A stretch of 64,000 nt of DNA from NCBI GenBank assembly GCA_002092835.1, contig LVWL01000020.1, positions 1 to 64,000 on the forward strand, written 5' to 3'. The notes below the pieces were generated by a model. The model made no database searches, had not been told where the DNA came from, and worked only from the letters and a program-made list of their open reading frames with translations. Of the stretch, positions 1 to 8,675 are shown one piece after another; positions within the stretch are counted from its first letter, which is position 1, and every line of letters starts with the position of its first letter. This DNA is from Campylobacter concisus (lineage in GTDB: Bacteria > Campylobacterota > Campylobacteria > Campylobacterales > Campylobacteraceae). The position numbers and the translations under genes were made by a program.

Positions 1-84
1 TTAAAAATTTGAAGGAGGGTTAGGTATTGGGGGAGTATTGCTGGCTTGAGATGTGGTATTTGTGGAGCTGGGGTGTTTAGGCAT
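1..84 (-). CDS. possible 27-residue Pro/Asn/Ser-rich peptide
   Basis: A short frame begins with an ATG that overlaps the stop of the next gene upstream (TGATG) and ends with TAA at the first bases of the window. The peptide is rich in Ser, Thr, Asn and Pro and has no recognisable domain. The stop-start overlap suggests translational coupling. It may instead be a chance frame or the end of a longer locus that differs in other strains. No function can be assigned. Confidence 0.3.
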   Translation of the reverse strand: MPKHPSSTNTTSQASNTPPIPNPPSNF

Positions 85-428
85 CAAATAGTTATGTCAA
101 GCATGTGATGTTCGCTAGGTACTATTTCCTCATTATCTGCTATATCGTCCAAATTTTCTTCGTCACTATCTCTTGAATTTTGTTTTTCACTCTCAAACTC
201 ACTTGCCTCTTCTTCATTTTTTTGGCGTTCATGTTCCTTTTCAGGGTCTATTTTATAAGACTCTTCCATCGGACGTACCTCTTTGATCTCTTCACTTTGT
301 TGCGAGGCAAGCTCAGCTGCCATCAAAGACTGCATATCAAATCTAGCTTGTTGATTTGCATGCACTTGCGACACTACTGGTGCGTTTTGATTTATAAAGT
401 TACTATTTCCTAAAGGTGTTACAGCCAT
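84..428 (-). CDS. hypothetical acidic low-complexity protein, 114 aa
   Basis: I do not recognise a family. The N-terminal 40 residues are Asn/Gln/Ala-rich and the rest is very rich in Glu and Asp, so it is probably disordered. There is no signal peptide or membrane segment. It starts three bases after the stop of the NFACT-family gene, so the two are very likely co-transcribed. The complementary strand also has an open frame, but this frame has the operon spacing and a plausible ATG start. Confidence 0.6.
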   Translation of the reverse strand: MAVTPLGNSNFINQNAPVVSQVHANQQARFDMQSLMAAELASQQSEEIKEVRPMEESYKIDPEKEHERQKNEEEASEFESEKQNSRDSDEENLDDIADNEEIVPSEHHMLDITI

Positions 429-431
429 TTT

Positions 432-1754
432 TTAGCCTTTAATTATGATGATAGTTTTATAGTTCGTATAAGTGACATTTGCACCGTTTTCACGTTTTAA
501 ATTTTCGCGTTTGGTGTAGTCCACCTCGTATCTGCCAGCTCCTTTTACGCTAAATTCTACGCAGAATTTAGCTGCCATTTTTAGCACATCTTCGGGTACC
601 TTGCTCTTGTTTGTTTTAATAATGACATGAGCGCTTGGGGTATCCTTTAGATGTAACCATATATCGTCTTTTTTGGCAAGGTCAAGCAAATTTATATTGC
701 CTTTTTCGTTTCTACCAACTAAAATCTTAAACTCTCTAACGTAAAAAATTTCAGCATTTTCACTCACATCTTTTACATGACGTTCTTTTTGTTTTGCCTT
801 GTTTTTTGGACTTAAAATTTCAAGCTCATAAAGACTGTTCGCTTCTTTTAAAAGAGATTTTAATCCTTCAAAAAACTCGATCTTTTCGCTTAAATTTCTC
901 TTTTCTATCTCCACGCCAAGGGCTTTTGCGCGAAGCTTTTTTGATCTTGCGTAAAACTCATTTGCGCTGTTTTTTGGAGTATCGCTAAGAGTTAATTTTA
1001 TCTCGTTGCCATCAAAATCTTTTAGACAAATTTCCCTCTCATAGCCCTTAAAATTCCCCAGATTTGCAAGCAAAAGTGATCCTAAATTTGCAGCTTCTTC
1101 ACTCTTTCTCATCAGCTCATCTTTATCTTCAAGTGAGTTTAAAATTTCGCTCATGCTATCTATCTTTTTTTGTACGCTTACGAGCTTTGCCTCTTTTAAG
1201 CTAGCTATCCTGGATTCATTTACTCTGGCCGCTTCGCTCTTAAAAAACGCCTCAAAGTCAGTTATGGGCTCGCACGGTTTTTCTTTGATAGCGATGGCTG
1301 GAAGCTGCTTTAAAACTTCGCCGGTTTCTATTTTGCGGTAACTATTATCGATGTGCCTTAGTGCCTCGATTATCACGTTGTTTTCGTCAGTTATCACAGC
1401 ATTTGTAAAGCGGCCAGTAAATTCAAGATAGAGGATAAAATTTTCACTTTTATATGAGCCGCTTTGCGTGCAGATAAATTTTAAAATTCTATTATCTTTT
1501 AAGCATTCAATGCTTTTTATATGCGAGGCATTGAAGCGCTTTTTTAGGACATTATCAAAAGGCGCTTGATAAATTTTTGCTTCTTTTAACTCGTCATCTT
1601 TGTAGATAGCAGAGTTTGATTTATTTAGATCAAAGATGATTTTCTCGGCATTAAATTCGATTAAAATAGCCATATCATTAATGCGTTTTGCTTGGTTTAT
1701 CTTTGTAAAATTTGATAAATAACTTGCTATTTGAACTAAATGTGCGTACTTCAT
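432..1754 (-). CDS. NFACT/RqcH-family protein (fibronectin-binding-like)
   Basis: The 440 residues have the NFACT layout: an N-terminal NFACT-N region, a central coiled coil around residues 190-310 (many Lys/Glu, SVQKK...EILNSLEDK), and a C-terminal NFACT-R domain with DDIWLHLKD and PSAHVII from about residue 363. In the RqcH/Rqc2 family these proteins bind stalled 50S-peptidyl-tRNA complexes and recruit Ala-tRNA for tailing. In Campylobacter the homologue is usually named a fibronectin/fibrinogen-binding protein. There is no signal peptide, which favours a cytoplasmic ribosome-rescue role. It has a full-length frame and heads a two- or three-gene minus-strand operon. Confidence 0.85.
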   Translation of the reverse strand: MKYAHLVQIASYLSNFTKINQAKRINDMAILIEFNAEKIIFDLNKSNSAIYKDDELKEAKIYQAPFDNVLKKRFNASHIKSIECLKDNRILKFICTQSGSYKSENFILYLEFTGRFTNAVITDENNVIIEALRHIDNSYRKIETGEVLKQLPAIAIKEKPCEPITDFEAFFKSEAARVNESRIASLKEAKLVSVQKKIDSMSEILNSLEDKDELMRKSEEAANLGSLLLANLGNFKGYEREICLKDFDGNEIKLTLSDTPKNSANEFYARSKKLRAKALGVEIEKRNLSEKIEFFEGLKSLLKEANSLYELEILSPKNKAKQKERHVKDVSENAEIFYVREFKILVGRNEKGNINLLDLAKKDDIWLHLKDTPSAHVIIKTNKSKVPEDVLKMAAKFCVEFSVKGAGRYEVDYTKRENLKRENGANVTYTNYKTIIIIKG

Positions 1755-1938
1755 GTGGGGATTATATCAGAAATGTTGCAAAAATGTTTTAATAAAAGCT
1801 TTATCGCTAACTATGAAAAGAATAGTAAAAATCTGTTTTCTGATCCATGTTTAATTTTCACAAATGTTTTATTTGTAATGTTATTAAAATATAAATTTTT
1901 CGTAAATTTTTTTCATAAAAATTTAAAATATATTTTTA

Positions 1939-1957
1939 TATAATGATAACTATTTTT
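1939..1957 (+). promoter_or_regulatory. putative Fur box overlapping a -10 element
   Basis: The 19-base stretch matches the classical Fur 19-mer (GATAATGATAATCATTATC) at 14 positions by eye. It contains TATAAT at 1939-1944, so Fur bound here would cover the promoter. It lies about 30 bases upstream of the TonB-dependent receptor start, as expected for iron-repressed siderophore uptake. Epsilonproteobacterial Fur sites can diverge from this consensus. Confidence 0.55.
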
Positions 1958-1988
1958 ATAATATTAAAAATTTTTTAAGGGATAATAA

Positions 1989-4100
1989 ATGAATAAAATT
2001 CGTATTAGTGCGGTGCTTTGTTTTGCTATTTCTGCTTTAAATGCTACTGATGTAAGCTTAGATGGGATCAGCATTGAAGATAGCGCAGACGATGGTTACA
2101 GGGCCACAACGAGTGAGGTGGGCAAGACAAATACGCCAATTCTTGAGATCCCACAGACGGTAAACGTCGTGACGCAACAACAGCTAAAAGATAAAAAACC
2201 CGAGAGCCTAGCAGAGAGCCTTCAAAACGTGAGCGGCATTAGCTACGGCAACACCACGGGCGGTATCTTTGACTCGATCATAAAAAGGGGATTTGGCGGC
2301 GGACGCGACGGCTCGATCATGCGAAACGGCGTACCGGCTAGCGTCATGCATAGCTTTAATAAAACCGTAGAAAGTGTCGAGGTGCTAAAAGGCCCGGCTA
2401 GCTTGCTCTACGGCGCGCAAGAACCTGGCGGCATCATAAATATGGTTACCAAAAAGCCAAAATACGACTTCTCAAACGAAATTTGGGCAGGCATCGGCAA
2501 CCGCAACTACTGGAATACAGGCTTTGATGCCACAGGACCTATTGCGGAGAGTGGATTTGCGTATAGATTTATATTTGATACAATGCAAAAGGACTACTGG
2601 AGAGAGTTTGGCGAATATAAAAATGTTCTCTTTGCGCCATCGCTTTCGTATAAAGGCGATGACTACCGCATAAATTTGGCCTATGCGCATACACGCTCGA
2701 CCGATCCGATTGACCGAGGCATGTATCTCATTCCAAGCACTGGTAAGCTACTGCCGATAGATAAGAAAAGACGCCTTGACGAGCCATTCAATAAGCTAAA
2801 AACAAAGCTTGACACACTAGATGTAAATTTTGAGAAAAATCTCGGAGAAAACTGGCTATTAAAGGGCGCTTATGCATTTTCTCGTTCAAAACATGAGTAT
2901 GGTCACATAAGGCTAATGAATGTATTAAATAATGGCACAGCGACTAGGCGAAACGAATATTACGACGGATTTATCCACCGCACACATGCTGGATCACTAA
3001 ATTTAAACGGCTATGTTAAAACAGGTGAGATAGAACACAACTTGCTCTTTGGCATCGACGCAAAGGAATACTACCGCTATAGACCAGGTGGCCTAAAAGA
3101 TACGGGTAACCACTTAAGCATAAACATATATCATCCTATCTATGGAATAGTAGGACTACCAACTGCCAGGGAGTCAAGCATCCAGTACCAAAAGCTAAAA
3201 ACGATCGGATTTTACGCACAAGATAGCATAAATTTAACTGAAAATTTAATCTACTCTTTAGGAACTAGGTATGAATACTACGACCAAGTAGCTCGCGGCA
3301 CAACCAGTGGGCCAAATAGCACAGATCAGCAAGATGGCAAATTTACGTGGCAAACTGGGCTTTTATATCTACTAACGCCTCAGTGGTCGGTCTATACCAA
3401 CTACGCACAAAGTTTCAATCCGCAAATGGCTATGAAAGGCGATATCGGCGATATAAAGCCTGAAGAGGGCAAAAGTATAGAGTTTGGATCTAAATTTCAA
3501 AACGATAGCATAACGGCTAGTGCGGCGGTTTTTAATATCAATAAGAAAAACATCATGCGTACCGTAAGTGGCGTGAGTACGCCAGTGGGCGAGGCGCGCT
3601 CTAGAGGATTTGAGTTTGACTTTAACGGCCGCGTGACGCAAGGACTAAGCGTGGGCGCTAGCTACGCATTCACAAAAACTGAGGTGCGAAATGATAGCGG
3701 AGCGTTTGCCGTGCTAGTGGGCAAACCGCTAGAAGCTACGCCAAAGCACCAAGCCAGCTTGTTTGCTAACTACGACTTTAGCCACCTAGGCGCAAAAGGT
3801 CTAAGGATCGGCGGTGGAGCTAGATATTTTGGCTCGTGGTATACATACTATATAAGGACAAATTTACCTGCAGTACCAGCAGGAACGGCATTCAAGATGG
3901 ATAGTGCGGTTGTTTACGATGCTTTCATCAGCTACGATACCAAGATCGCGGGCTACGAGACGAATTTCTCGTTTAACGTCAAAAACTTGACCGACAAGCT
4001 TTATTATACATCCTCATCTACTGGTACGGATGCTAATATCATACCGATACAACCAGGCTATGCTCGTCAGTTTATGCTAACAGCTAGCGTTAAATTCTAA
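1989..4100 (+). CDS. TonB-dependent siderophore receptor
   Basis: This 703-residue outer-membrane receptor is of the ferrichrome/FhuA-like class. A signal peptide ends near residue 19 (SALNA/TD). A plug domain follows (about residues 50-155) with the hallmark VEVLKGPASLLYG and GGIINMVTKKP. A long 22-strand-type beta barrel ends in a C-terminal Phe (ASVKF). It would import ferric siderophore using TonB/ExbBD energy. The ATG is preceded by AAGGGATAA. A Fur-like box lies upstream and a terminator downstream, so it is a single-gene unit with no siderophore ABC genes beside it. The ligand cannot be told from sequence. Confidence 0.9.
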   Translation: MNKIRISAVLCFAISALNATDVSLDGISIEDSADDGYRATTSEVGKTNTPILEIPQTVNVVTQQQLKDKKPESLAESLQNVSGISYGNTTGGIFDSIIKRGFGGGRDGSIMRNGVPASVMHSFNKTVESVEVLKGPASLLYGAQEPGGIINMVTKKPKYDFSNEIWAGIGNRNYWNTGFDATGPIAESGFAYRFIFDTMQKDYWREFGEYKNVLFAPSLSYKGDDYRINLAYAHTRSTDPIDRGMYLIPSTGKLLPIDKKRRLDEPFNKLKTKLDTLDVNFEKNLGENWLLKGAYAFSRSKHEYGHIRLMNVLNNGTATRRNEYYDGFIHRTHAGSLNLNGYVKTGEIEHNLLFGIDAKEYYRYRPGGLKDTGNHLSINIYHPIYGIVGLPTARESSIQYQKLKTIGFYAQDSINLTENLIYSLGTRYEYYDQVARGTTSGPNSTDQQDGKFTWQTGLLYLLTPQWSVYTNYAQSFNPQMAMKGDIGDIKPEEGKSIEFGSKFQNDSITASAAVFNINKKNIMRTVSGVSTPVGEARSRGFEFDFNGRVTQGLSVGASYAFTKTEVRNDSGAFAVLVGKPLEATPKHQASLFANYDFSHLGAKGLRIGGGARYFGSWYTYYIRTNLPAVPAGTAFKMDSAVVYDAFISYDTKIAGYETNFSFNVKNLTDKLYYTSSSTGTDANIIPIQPGYARQFMLTASVKF

Positions 4101-4134
4101 ATTTACTAGGCCTTTTGGCTTAGTAAATTTTCTT
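4099..4134 (+). terminator. rho-independent terminator after the TonB receptor
   Basis: An inverted repeat AAATTTACTA/TAGTAAATTT encloses a GC-containing loop that starts at the receptor stop codon. It is followed by a T-rich run, and it separates the receptor from leuC. Confidence 0.7.
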
Positions 4135-4153
4135 TAAATTTAGCAATTTTCGT

Positions 4154-4159
4154 TAAAAT
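4154..4159 (+). promoter_or_regulatory. probable -10 element for leuC
   Basis: TAAAAT lies in the context CGTTAAAATCGC, a form common upstream of genes here. It is 25 bases before the leuC ATG, which has an AAAGGA ribosome site. Confidence 0.45.
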
Positions 4160-4184
4160 CGCCTCAAAAATTTAAAGGAAATTT

Positions 4185-5449
4185 ATGAAACAAACTATCA
4201 CCGAGAAAATATTTTCAGATCACGTTGGCAAAGAGGTAAGCGCAGGAGAGATCATCGAAAGTAAGATCGATATGATCATAGGCAACGATATCACGACACC
4301 TATTTCGATCAAGCAGTTTGAGCGAAGCGGCGCTAAAAAGCTAGCCAACCCAGACGGCTTTGCTATCGTGATGGATCACTACATCCCGACAAAAGATATC
4401 TTAAGCGCCAACCAAGCCAAAATTTCACGCGAATTTGCCTACAAACACGACCTTAAAAACTATTTTGACGAAAAAGATATGGCATTGAGCACGCGCTTTT
4501 GCCTGAAAAAGGGCTAGTCATCCCAGGCGACGTCATCATCGGCGCAGACAGCCATACCTGTACGCACGGCGCTCTTGGAGCATTTAGTACTGGTATGGGT
4601 AGCACCGACCTAGCTTATGCGATGATCACTGGTAAAAACTGGTTTAAAGTGCCTGAGAGCATCAAGGTCGTGTTTAAAGGCAAACTTGATAAGCACGTTT
4701 ATGGCAAGGATCTCATCCTTGAGATCATCCGCCAAATAGGCGTTGATGGCGCACTTTATAAGGCGCTTGAGTTTAGCGGCGAGGTGATAGAGGGCCTTAG
4801 CATGGATGATAGATTTTCAATGTGTAATATGGCGATCGAAGCTGGTGCAAAGAGCGGTATCATCGCAGTTGATAAGATAACAAAAGAGTTTTTAAAAGAT
4901 AAAAATTTACGCGATAAACCAAAATTTTTCTACTCAGACGAGGGCGCAAAATACGACAAAATTTTAGAGATCGATGTGACTAATCTTGATCCAGTTATCG
5001 CATATCCATTTTTGCCAAGCAACGGCAAGAGCGTAAGACAAGCGGTTCGTGACGATTTAGCCATTGATCAAGCATTTATCGGTTCATGTACGAATGGCCG
5101 CCTAAGCGACCTACGTATCGCAGCACAAATTTTAAAAGGCAAAAAAGTAGCTCGCAAGACAAGGCTCATCATCACTCCAGCGACGCAAAAGATCGCAAGA
5201 GCTGCCGAGAAAGAGGGCTTAATCGACATTTTCATCGAAGCAGGAGCAGTTGTGAGTAACCCAACATGTGGCGCTTGTCTTGGCGGATATATGGGAATTT
5301 TAGGTGCAAATGAGCGCTGTATCTCGACGACAAATAGAAATTTTGTCGGACGTATGGGCGATAGAACGAGTGAAATTTATCTAGCTAACTCAGCAGTTGT
5401 GGCGGCTTCAGCCATAGCAGGTAAAATCGCCGATCCAAGGGACTTATAA
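4185..5449 (+). pseudogene. leuC: 3-isopropylmalate dehydratase large subunit, frameshifted
   Basis: LeuC is the aconitase-fold [4Fe-4S] subunit that isomerises 2- to 3-isopropylmalate in leucine synthesis. The first 110 codons read in one frame, then homology continues one frame back. After residues KDMA the expected reading is [10 protein letters not shown], restored by one extra G at about 4481-4482. Repaired, the gene encodes about 421 aa, the normal length. The downstream part carries [18 protein letters not shown] and the cluster cysteines in GSCTNGR and CGACLGG. No leuD or other leucine gene is in the window. As it stands the protein would be truncated before the catalytic residues. 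Sequencing error is as likely as real loss. Confidence 0.88.
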
Positions 5450-5457
5450 AAAATAAT

Positions 5458-5925
5458 ATGGATAGTTTGATATCTGACTTATTGAAAATTGTACTTGGTG
5501 CAGTCCTAACAATGTGTGTGCAATAGGTGTACGCTAATCTAAACACGAAAAAAGAGAAAAATAAACTCAGGCGACAAAAGCTAGAGGAAGCGTTTATTAT
5601 AGTTGGGGATATTTTAGGGGGAATACATTACAAAGTAGCTTTATTAATAAATCCAAATTTAAATATAGAAAATCCAAAATTTGAAATTGGTAAATTACAC
5701 TCGCTTATCAGTTTTTACGCACCAGAACTGCAAGAGGACTATAAGGATTTTATGTCTACATATCAAGAATTTATCCCACTTACTGCAACAAGATTTAGAA
5801 CTTCAAACGATGATGATAAAAGTATAAAAGAGATAATAGATGAACTAACAAAAATAGCCTTTTTGCTGAATTCAAAAGGTAATATAATCAAAGAAAAATT
5901 GACTAAAATAGCGCAAACACTATAA
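5458..5925 (+). pseudogene. hypothetical membrane-anchored protein interrupted by TAG
   Basis: An ATG at 5458 opens a frame that encodes a hydrophobic segment (LLKIVLGAVLTM), meets TAG at 5524-5526, and continues in the same frame for 132 more codons (KKEKNKLRRQKLEEAF...). One N-terminal membrane segment followed by charged, helical sequence is a common layout, so I read one 155-codon gene broken by a nonsense codon. The remainder could alternatively start at the GTG right after the stop, but no ribosome site is visible there. I recognise no family. It directly follows leuC. Confidence 0.55.
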
Positions 5926-5996
5926 TAGATTAGCTGTTGTGGCGACGCAAATAACTTTTTTATTGCAGTGCTAGCCATAACAACTAAATCAGCGCA

Positions 5997-6254
5997 TTAA
6001 AACGCTGTTATAGTTGCCAAAAGACCAAAGATTATGCCTGGAAAGTTTGCGGCAGAAAGTGGATAGTCTTTTTTAGCTTTTAATAGTCCGTAACTTGTCC
6101 AGATTGTGCAGTTTAGTGCGGCTGCCAGTGGCTGTATAAAAGGCGTCTTGTTGCCGTCAAGGTTGCCCATTATTTGTGGGATGTATGAAAAGTACATAAC
6201 AACTGATAGGCATGTGCCGATCCAGCCTAAAATTTGTAGATTTTTTTCGCTCAT
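5997..6254 (-). CDS. SemiSWEET sugar transporter (MtN3/PQ-loop)
   Basis: The 85 residues contain three predicted membrane helices with the PQ-loop signature YFSYIPQI in helix 1, followed by NLDGNKTPFIQPL and a conserved TSYGLLK segment. This size and arrangement is the bacterial SemiSWEET unit, which dimerises to form a facilitative sugar channel in the inner membrane. It has an AGGAG ribosome site and stands alone between genes on the other strand. Campylobacters use few sugars, so the substrate is unknown. Confidence 0.85.
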   Translation of the reverse strand: MSEKNLQILGWIGTCLSVVMYFSYIPQIMGNLDGNKTPFIQPLAAALNCTIWTSYGLLKAKKDYPLSAANFPGIIFGLLATITAF

Positions 6255-6381
6255 TGCTTCTCCTTAAATAAAAGCGCCATTATATCTTTTTTAATTGTAG
6301 CAAGCAAATGGATAAAATAGCCATGATTTTTACTACGATTAAGATGGTTTTAGTAAAATTGAGCATTTTAAAAGGATAAAA

Positions 6382-6870
6382 ATGCCAGATATAGTATATG
6401 ACAAAGCAAAATGGCATTGGGGTGCAAAAGATGCGCCGACTGATATACCGCATGAAAACGGTGCGACGCACATTGCATTTTTCTTTCGCTGGTGCATGGA
6501 ACACAAATTTTATTCAAAGGAATTTGCAGTAGATTTTGCAGACGATATAGCACAGATGGACGAAAATTTTAACTATCGTCAGTATCTTTTTGATGCTATG
6601 GACGGTGTACTTGGAAGTGCGGAGCTAAATACTGCTGGTAAAGCCTTTGCAAAAGCTTACTATACGACTGATCGGACAAAATTTGCCAAAATGTATGGTT
6701 GGTATTTGCAGGATTATACGGATTTTGTTTCGAAAAAATTTGGTGAAAAATACTTTGATAACGCCTATTTTTATATAGAAAATTCACAAGAAAACTATGT
6801 CTTGATCAAAGCTATCATTGATCATCGCTACGAGGAATTTTTAACAATGAAAATGGCAAAGCAGGCTTAA
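6382..6870 (+). CDS. conserved hypothetical protein (YDKAKWHW...ATHIAFF type)
   Basis: This is a 162-residue soluble protein with no signal peptide. The N-terminus reads YDKAKWHWGA followed by ENGATHIAFFFRW. This resembles an uncharacterised bacterial family (I think DUF7832, from memory) sometimes found near toxin-immunity genes. Aromatic residues are frequent throughout. An AAAAGGA ribosome site precedes the ATG. Neighbours give no functional hint, and I assign no role. Confidence 0.7.
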   Translation: MPDIVYDKAKWHWGAKDAPTDIPHENGATHIAFFFRWCMEHKFYSKEFAVDFADDIAQMDENFNYRQYLFDAMDGVLGSAELNTAGKAFAKAYYTTDRTKFAKMYGWYLQDYTDFVSKKFGEKYFDNAYFYIENSQENYVLIKAIIDHRYEEFLTMKMAKQA

Positions 6871-6975
6871 AATTTCACAAGTAGCATAAACAAAAATAAG
6901 TTTTTATCACATATTTTTGGTAGATCAAAGCCGCTTTTAGCTAAATTTAGCCTCATAACTTTCTTAAGGGAAAAG

Positions 6976-7551
6976 ATGCAAACTTGCGTGATTTTAGCAG
7001 GTGGCAAAAGCTCGCGTATGGGGCAAGATAAGACACTTTTGCCATTTGGTGGTTTTAAGACGCTTACTCATTATGAGGTTGCGAAATTTAGCAAAGTTTT
7101 TGACGAAGTTTATGTAAGCTCAAAATTTGAAAAATTTAGCCCGCCACTAAAGATTATAAAAGATGAAAATAGCAATAACTATTCGCCAATGCTCGCACTT
7201 TACTCCATTCTTAAAAATTTTGATCATAGTGTTTTTGTGATACCAGCTGATATGCCATTTTTTGATCTTAAAAGCTTAGAGGAGCTTGCTAAATTTAAAG
7301 ATGAATTTGATATGGTCGTGGCTAGTGATAACGAGCACATTCACTCGCTTTGTGGTTTTTTTAGCCCAAGGCTTGCCACTTTGGCTCATGAGTTTTATTT
7401 AAAAAATGAGCATAAAATCGGACTTTTGAGAAAAAGCTGTAAATGCAAAGTCGTAAATTTTAAAGATAGTGAGCAGTTTTTTAACGTAAATTTCCCTGAC
7501 GAATACGAAATGGCAAAGAAAATCCAAGAAAAGAAGATAGATGATGAGTAA
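6976..7551 (+). CDS. mobA: molybdenum cofactor guanylyltransferase
   Basis: MobA joins GMP from GTP to molybdopterin to make the MGD cofactor of DMSO-reductase-family enzymes. The 191 residues start with the nucleotide-binding signature LAGGKSSRMGQDK (residues 7-19). The metal/GTP-binding PADMPF lies at residues 90-95. An AAGGGAA site precedes the ATG. The gene overlaps pldA by 11 bases. A mobA-pldA pair next to an NFACT gene matches my recollection of C. jejuni; here about 5 kb of other genes lie between. TtrA and any formate dehydrogenase would need this cofactor. Confidence 0.92.
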   Translation: MQTCVILAGGKSSRMGQDKTLLPFGGFKTLTHYEVAKFSKVFDEVYVSSKFEKFSPPLKIIKDENSNNYSPMLALYSILKNFDHSVFVIPADMPFFDLKSLEELAKFKDEFDMVVASDNEHIHSLCGFFSPRLATLAHEFYLKNEHKIGLLRKSCKCKVVNFKDSEQFFNVNFPDEYEMAKKIQEKKIDDE

Positions 7552-8509
7552 AATTTTATTATTTTTAAGCCTTGGTCTTAGTTTTTTGATGGCAAGTGGG
7601 TTAGATGATTTTAAAATGGCACAAGAGCTGGAGCAAAGCGGCGACATAAAGGCTGCGATGCAAATTTATAAAGAGCTAGCCAAAAGCTCTTTAAACGAGC
7701 AAAGCGTGATACAAAATGTACAAGCAAGCGAGCCAGCACCAAGAGAGGCGAAGCTAAAGCAAGCTGATCTTTTAAGAGAAGATAAAAGTGGTAAAAATTT
7801 ACAAAATGCACTTGGTATCGAGCTTTATAAATTTAACTACCTTTTGCCAGTAACTTATGCTAAAAATGTGCCAGATGATGAGCGAAAGAGCGTTGAAACT
7901 AAGTTTCAAATAAGCCTTGCAAAGCCGCTATTTTACGATATTTTTGGACTTAGAGAGAGCCTTGTGGCAGCCTACACGCAGACATCTTGGTGGCAGATAA
8001 CAAGAACTTCAGCGCCGTTTCGTGAGACGAACTATCAGCCAGAAATTTTTCTAAATTTTGCTTCGCCAAAATATTTGGAGCAAATAGGTGTAAAAAACCT
8101 AAAATTTGGACTTTTGCATGAGTCAAATGGACGAGATGGTAGCAATTCAAGAAGCTGGAATAGAGCTTATGTGCAAAGTGATTTTGTTTTTGGCAAGCTT
8201 AGTATTTCGCCAAGAGCTTGGATGGTAGTGGGCAATAAGGGCGATAATAAAGATATATTAAAATACATAGGACACGGCGATGTAAGGCTTAGCTACAACC
8301 TTAATGATCACATTTTTAGCCTAATGCTAAGAAATAACTTACATTTTGATAAAACAAATAAAGGTGCTGCTGAAATTTCATATATGTTTCCTATCTTCTC
8401 AACCGGAGTTTATGGCTATTTGCAGTATTTTACGGGATATGGCGAGAGTTTGATTGATTATAATAGGCATACTGATAAATTTGGTCTTGGTTTTGTTATT
8501 TTAAAATAA
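7541..8509 (+). CDS. pldA: outer-membrane phospholipase A
   Basis: This is a 322-residue OMPLA-family enzyme that hydrolyses acyl chains of phospholipids misplaced in the outer leaflet. A signal peptide ends near residue 19. The catalytic His and Ser are in HESNG (His193, Ser195). Asn207 in WNRAY is 14 residues after the His, the same spacing as His142/Asn156 of E. coli OMPLA. A 12-strand barrel follows. The N-terminal region before the barrel (about residues 20-90) is longer than in E. coli. It starts inside mobA, so translation is coupled. Confidence 0.92.
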   Translation: MMSKILLFLSLGLSFLMASGLDDFKMAQELEQSGDIKAAMQIYKELAKSSLNEQSVIQNVQASEPAPREAKLKQADLLREDKSGKNLQNALGIELYKFNYLLPVTYAKNVPDDERKSVETKFQISLAKPLFYDIFGLRESLVAAYTQTSWWQITRTSAPFRETNYQPEIFLNFASPKYLEQIGVKNLKFGLLHESNGRDGSNSRSWNRAYVQSDFVFGKLSISPRAWMVVGNKGDNKDILKYIGHGDVRLSYNLNDHIFSLMLRNNLHFDKTNKGAAEISYMFPIFSTGVYGYLQYFTGYGESLIDYNRHTDKFGLGFVILK

Positions 8510-8634
8510 GCTAAAAATTTTAAACTTAAAAAATGGCTAAATTTAGGCAAATAGTCATAAATTTACTCAAATATGTCAAAAAAATTTAATTAATCAAAAA
8601 ACTTAAAAATATTAGAAAAAATACAAGCAAATTT

Positions 8635-8643
8635 TGCTAAAAT
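8635..8643 (+). promoter_or_regulatory. extended -10 promoter for the glycerate operon
   Basis: TGCTAAAAT forms an extended -10 element 32 bases before the permease ATG, which has a strong AAAGGAG ribosome site. The preceding 120 bases are very AT-rich and carry no gene. Confidence 0.45.
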
Positions 8644-8675
8644 CTTAAGCAAAATCTCAGATCAAAGGAGTTTTT

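Noticed and set aside
180..413. Plus-strand frame opposite the 114-aa gene
   Set aside because: It lacks a ribosome site and its hydrophobic, Phe/Leu-rich composition is the usual shadow of Glu/Lys-rich coding sequence on the other strand.
4440..4510. Programmed ribosomal frameshift in leuC and the other shifted genes
   Set aside because: No slippery heptamer with a downstream structure is seen at the leuC, ttrA, topA, maf or MATE break points, and family members have no such recoding that I know of.
5524..5526. TAG as a recoded amino-acid codon
   Set aside because: There is no sign of pyrrolysine genes, and the only unusual tRNA here reads UGA, not UAG.
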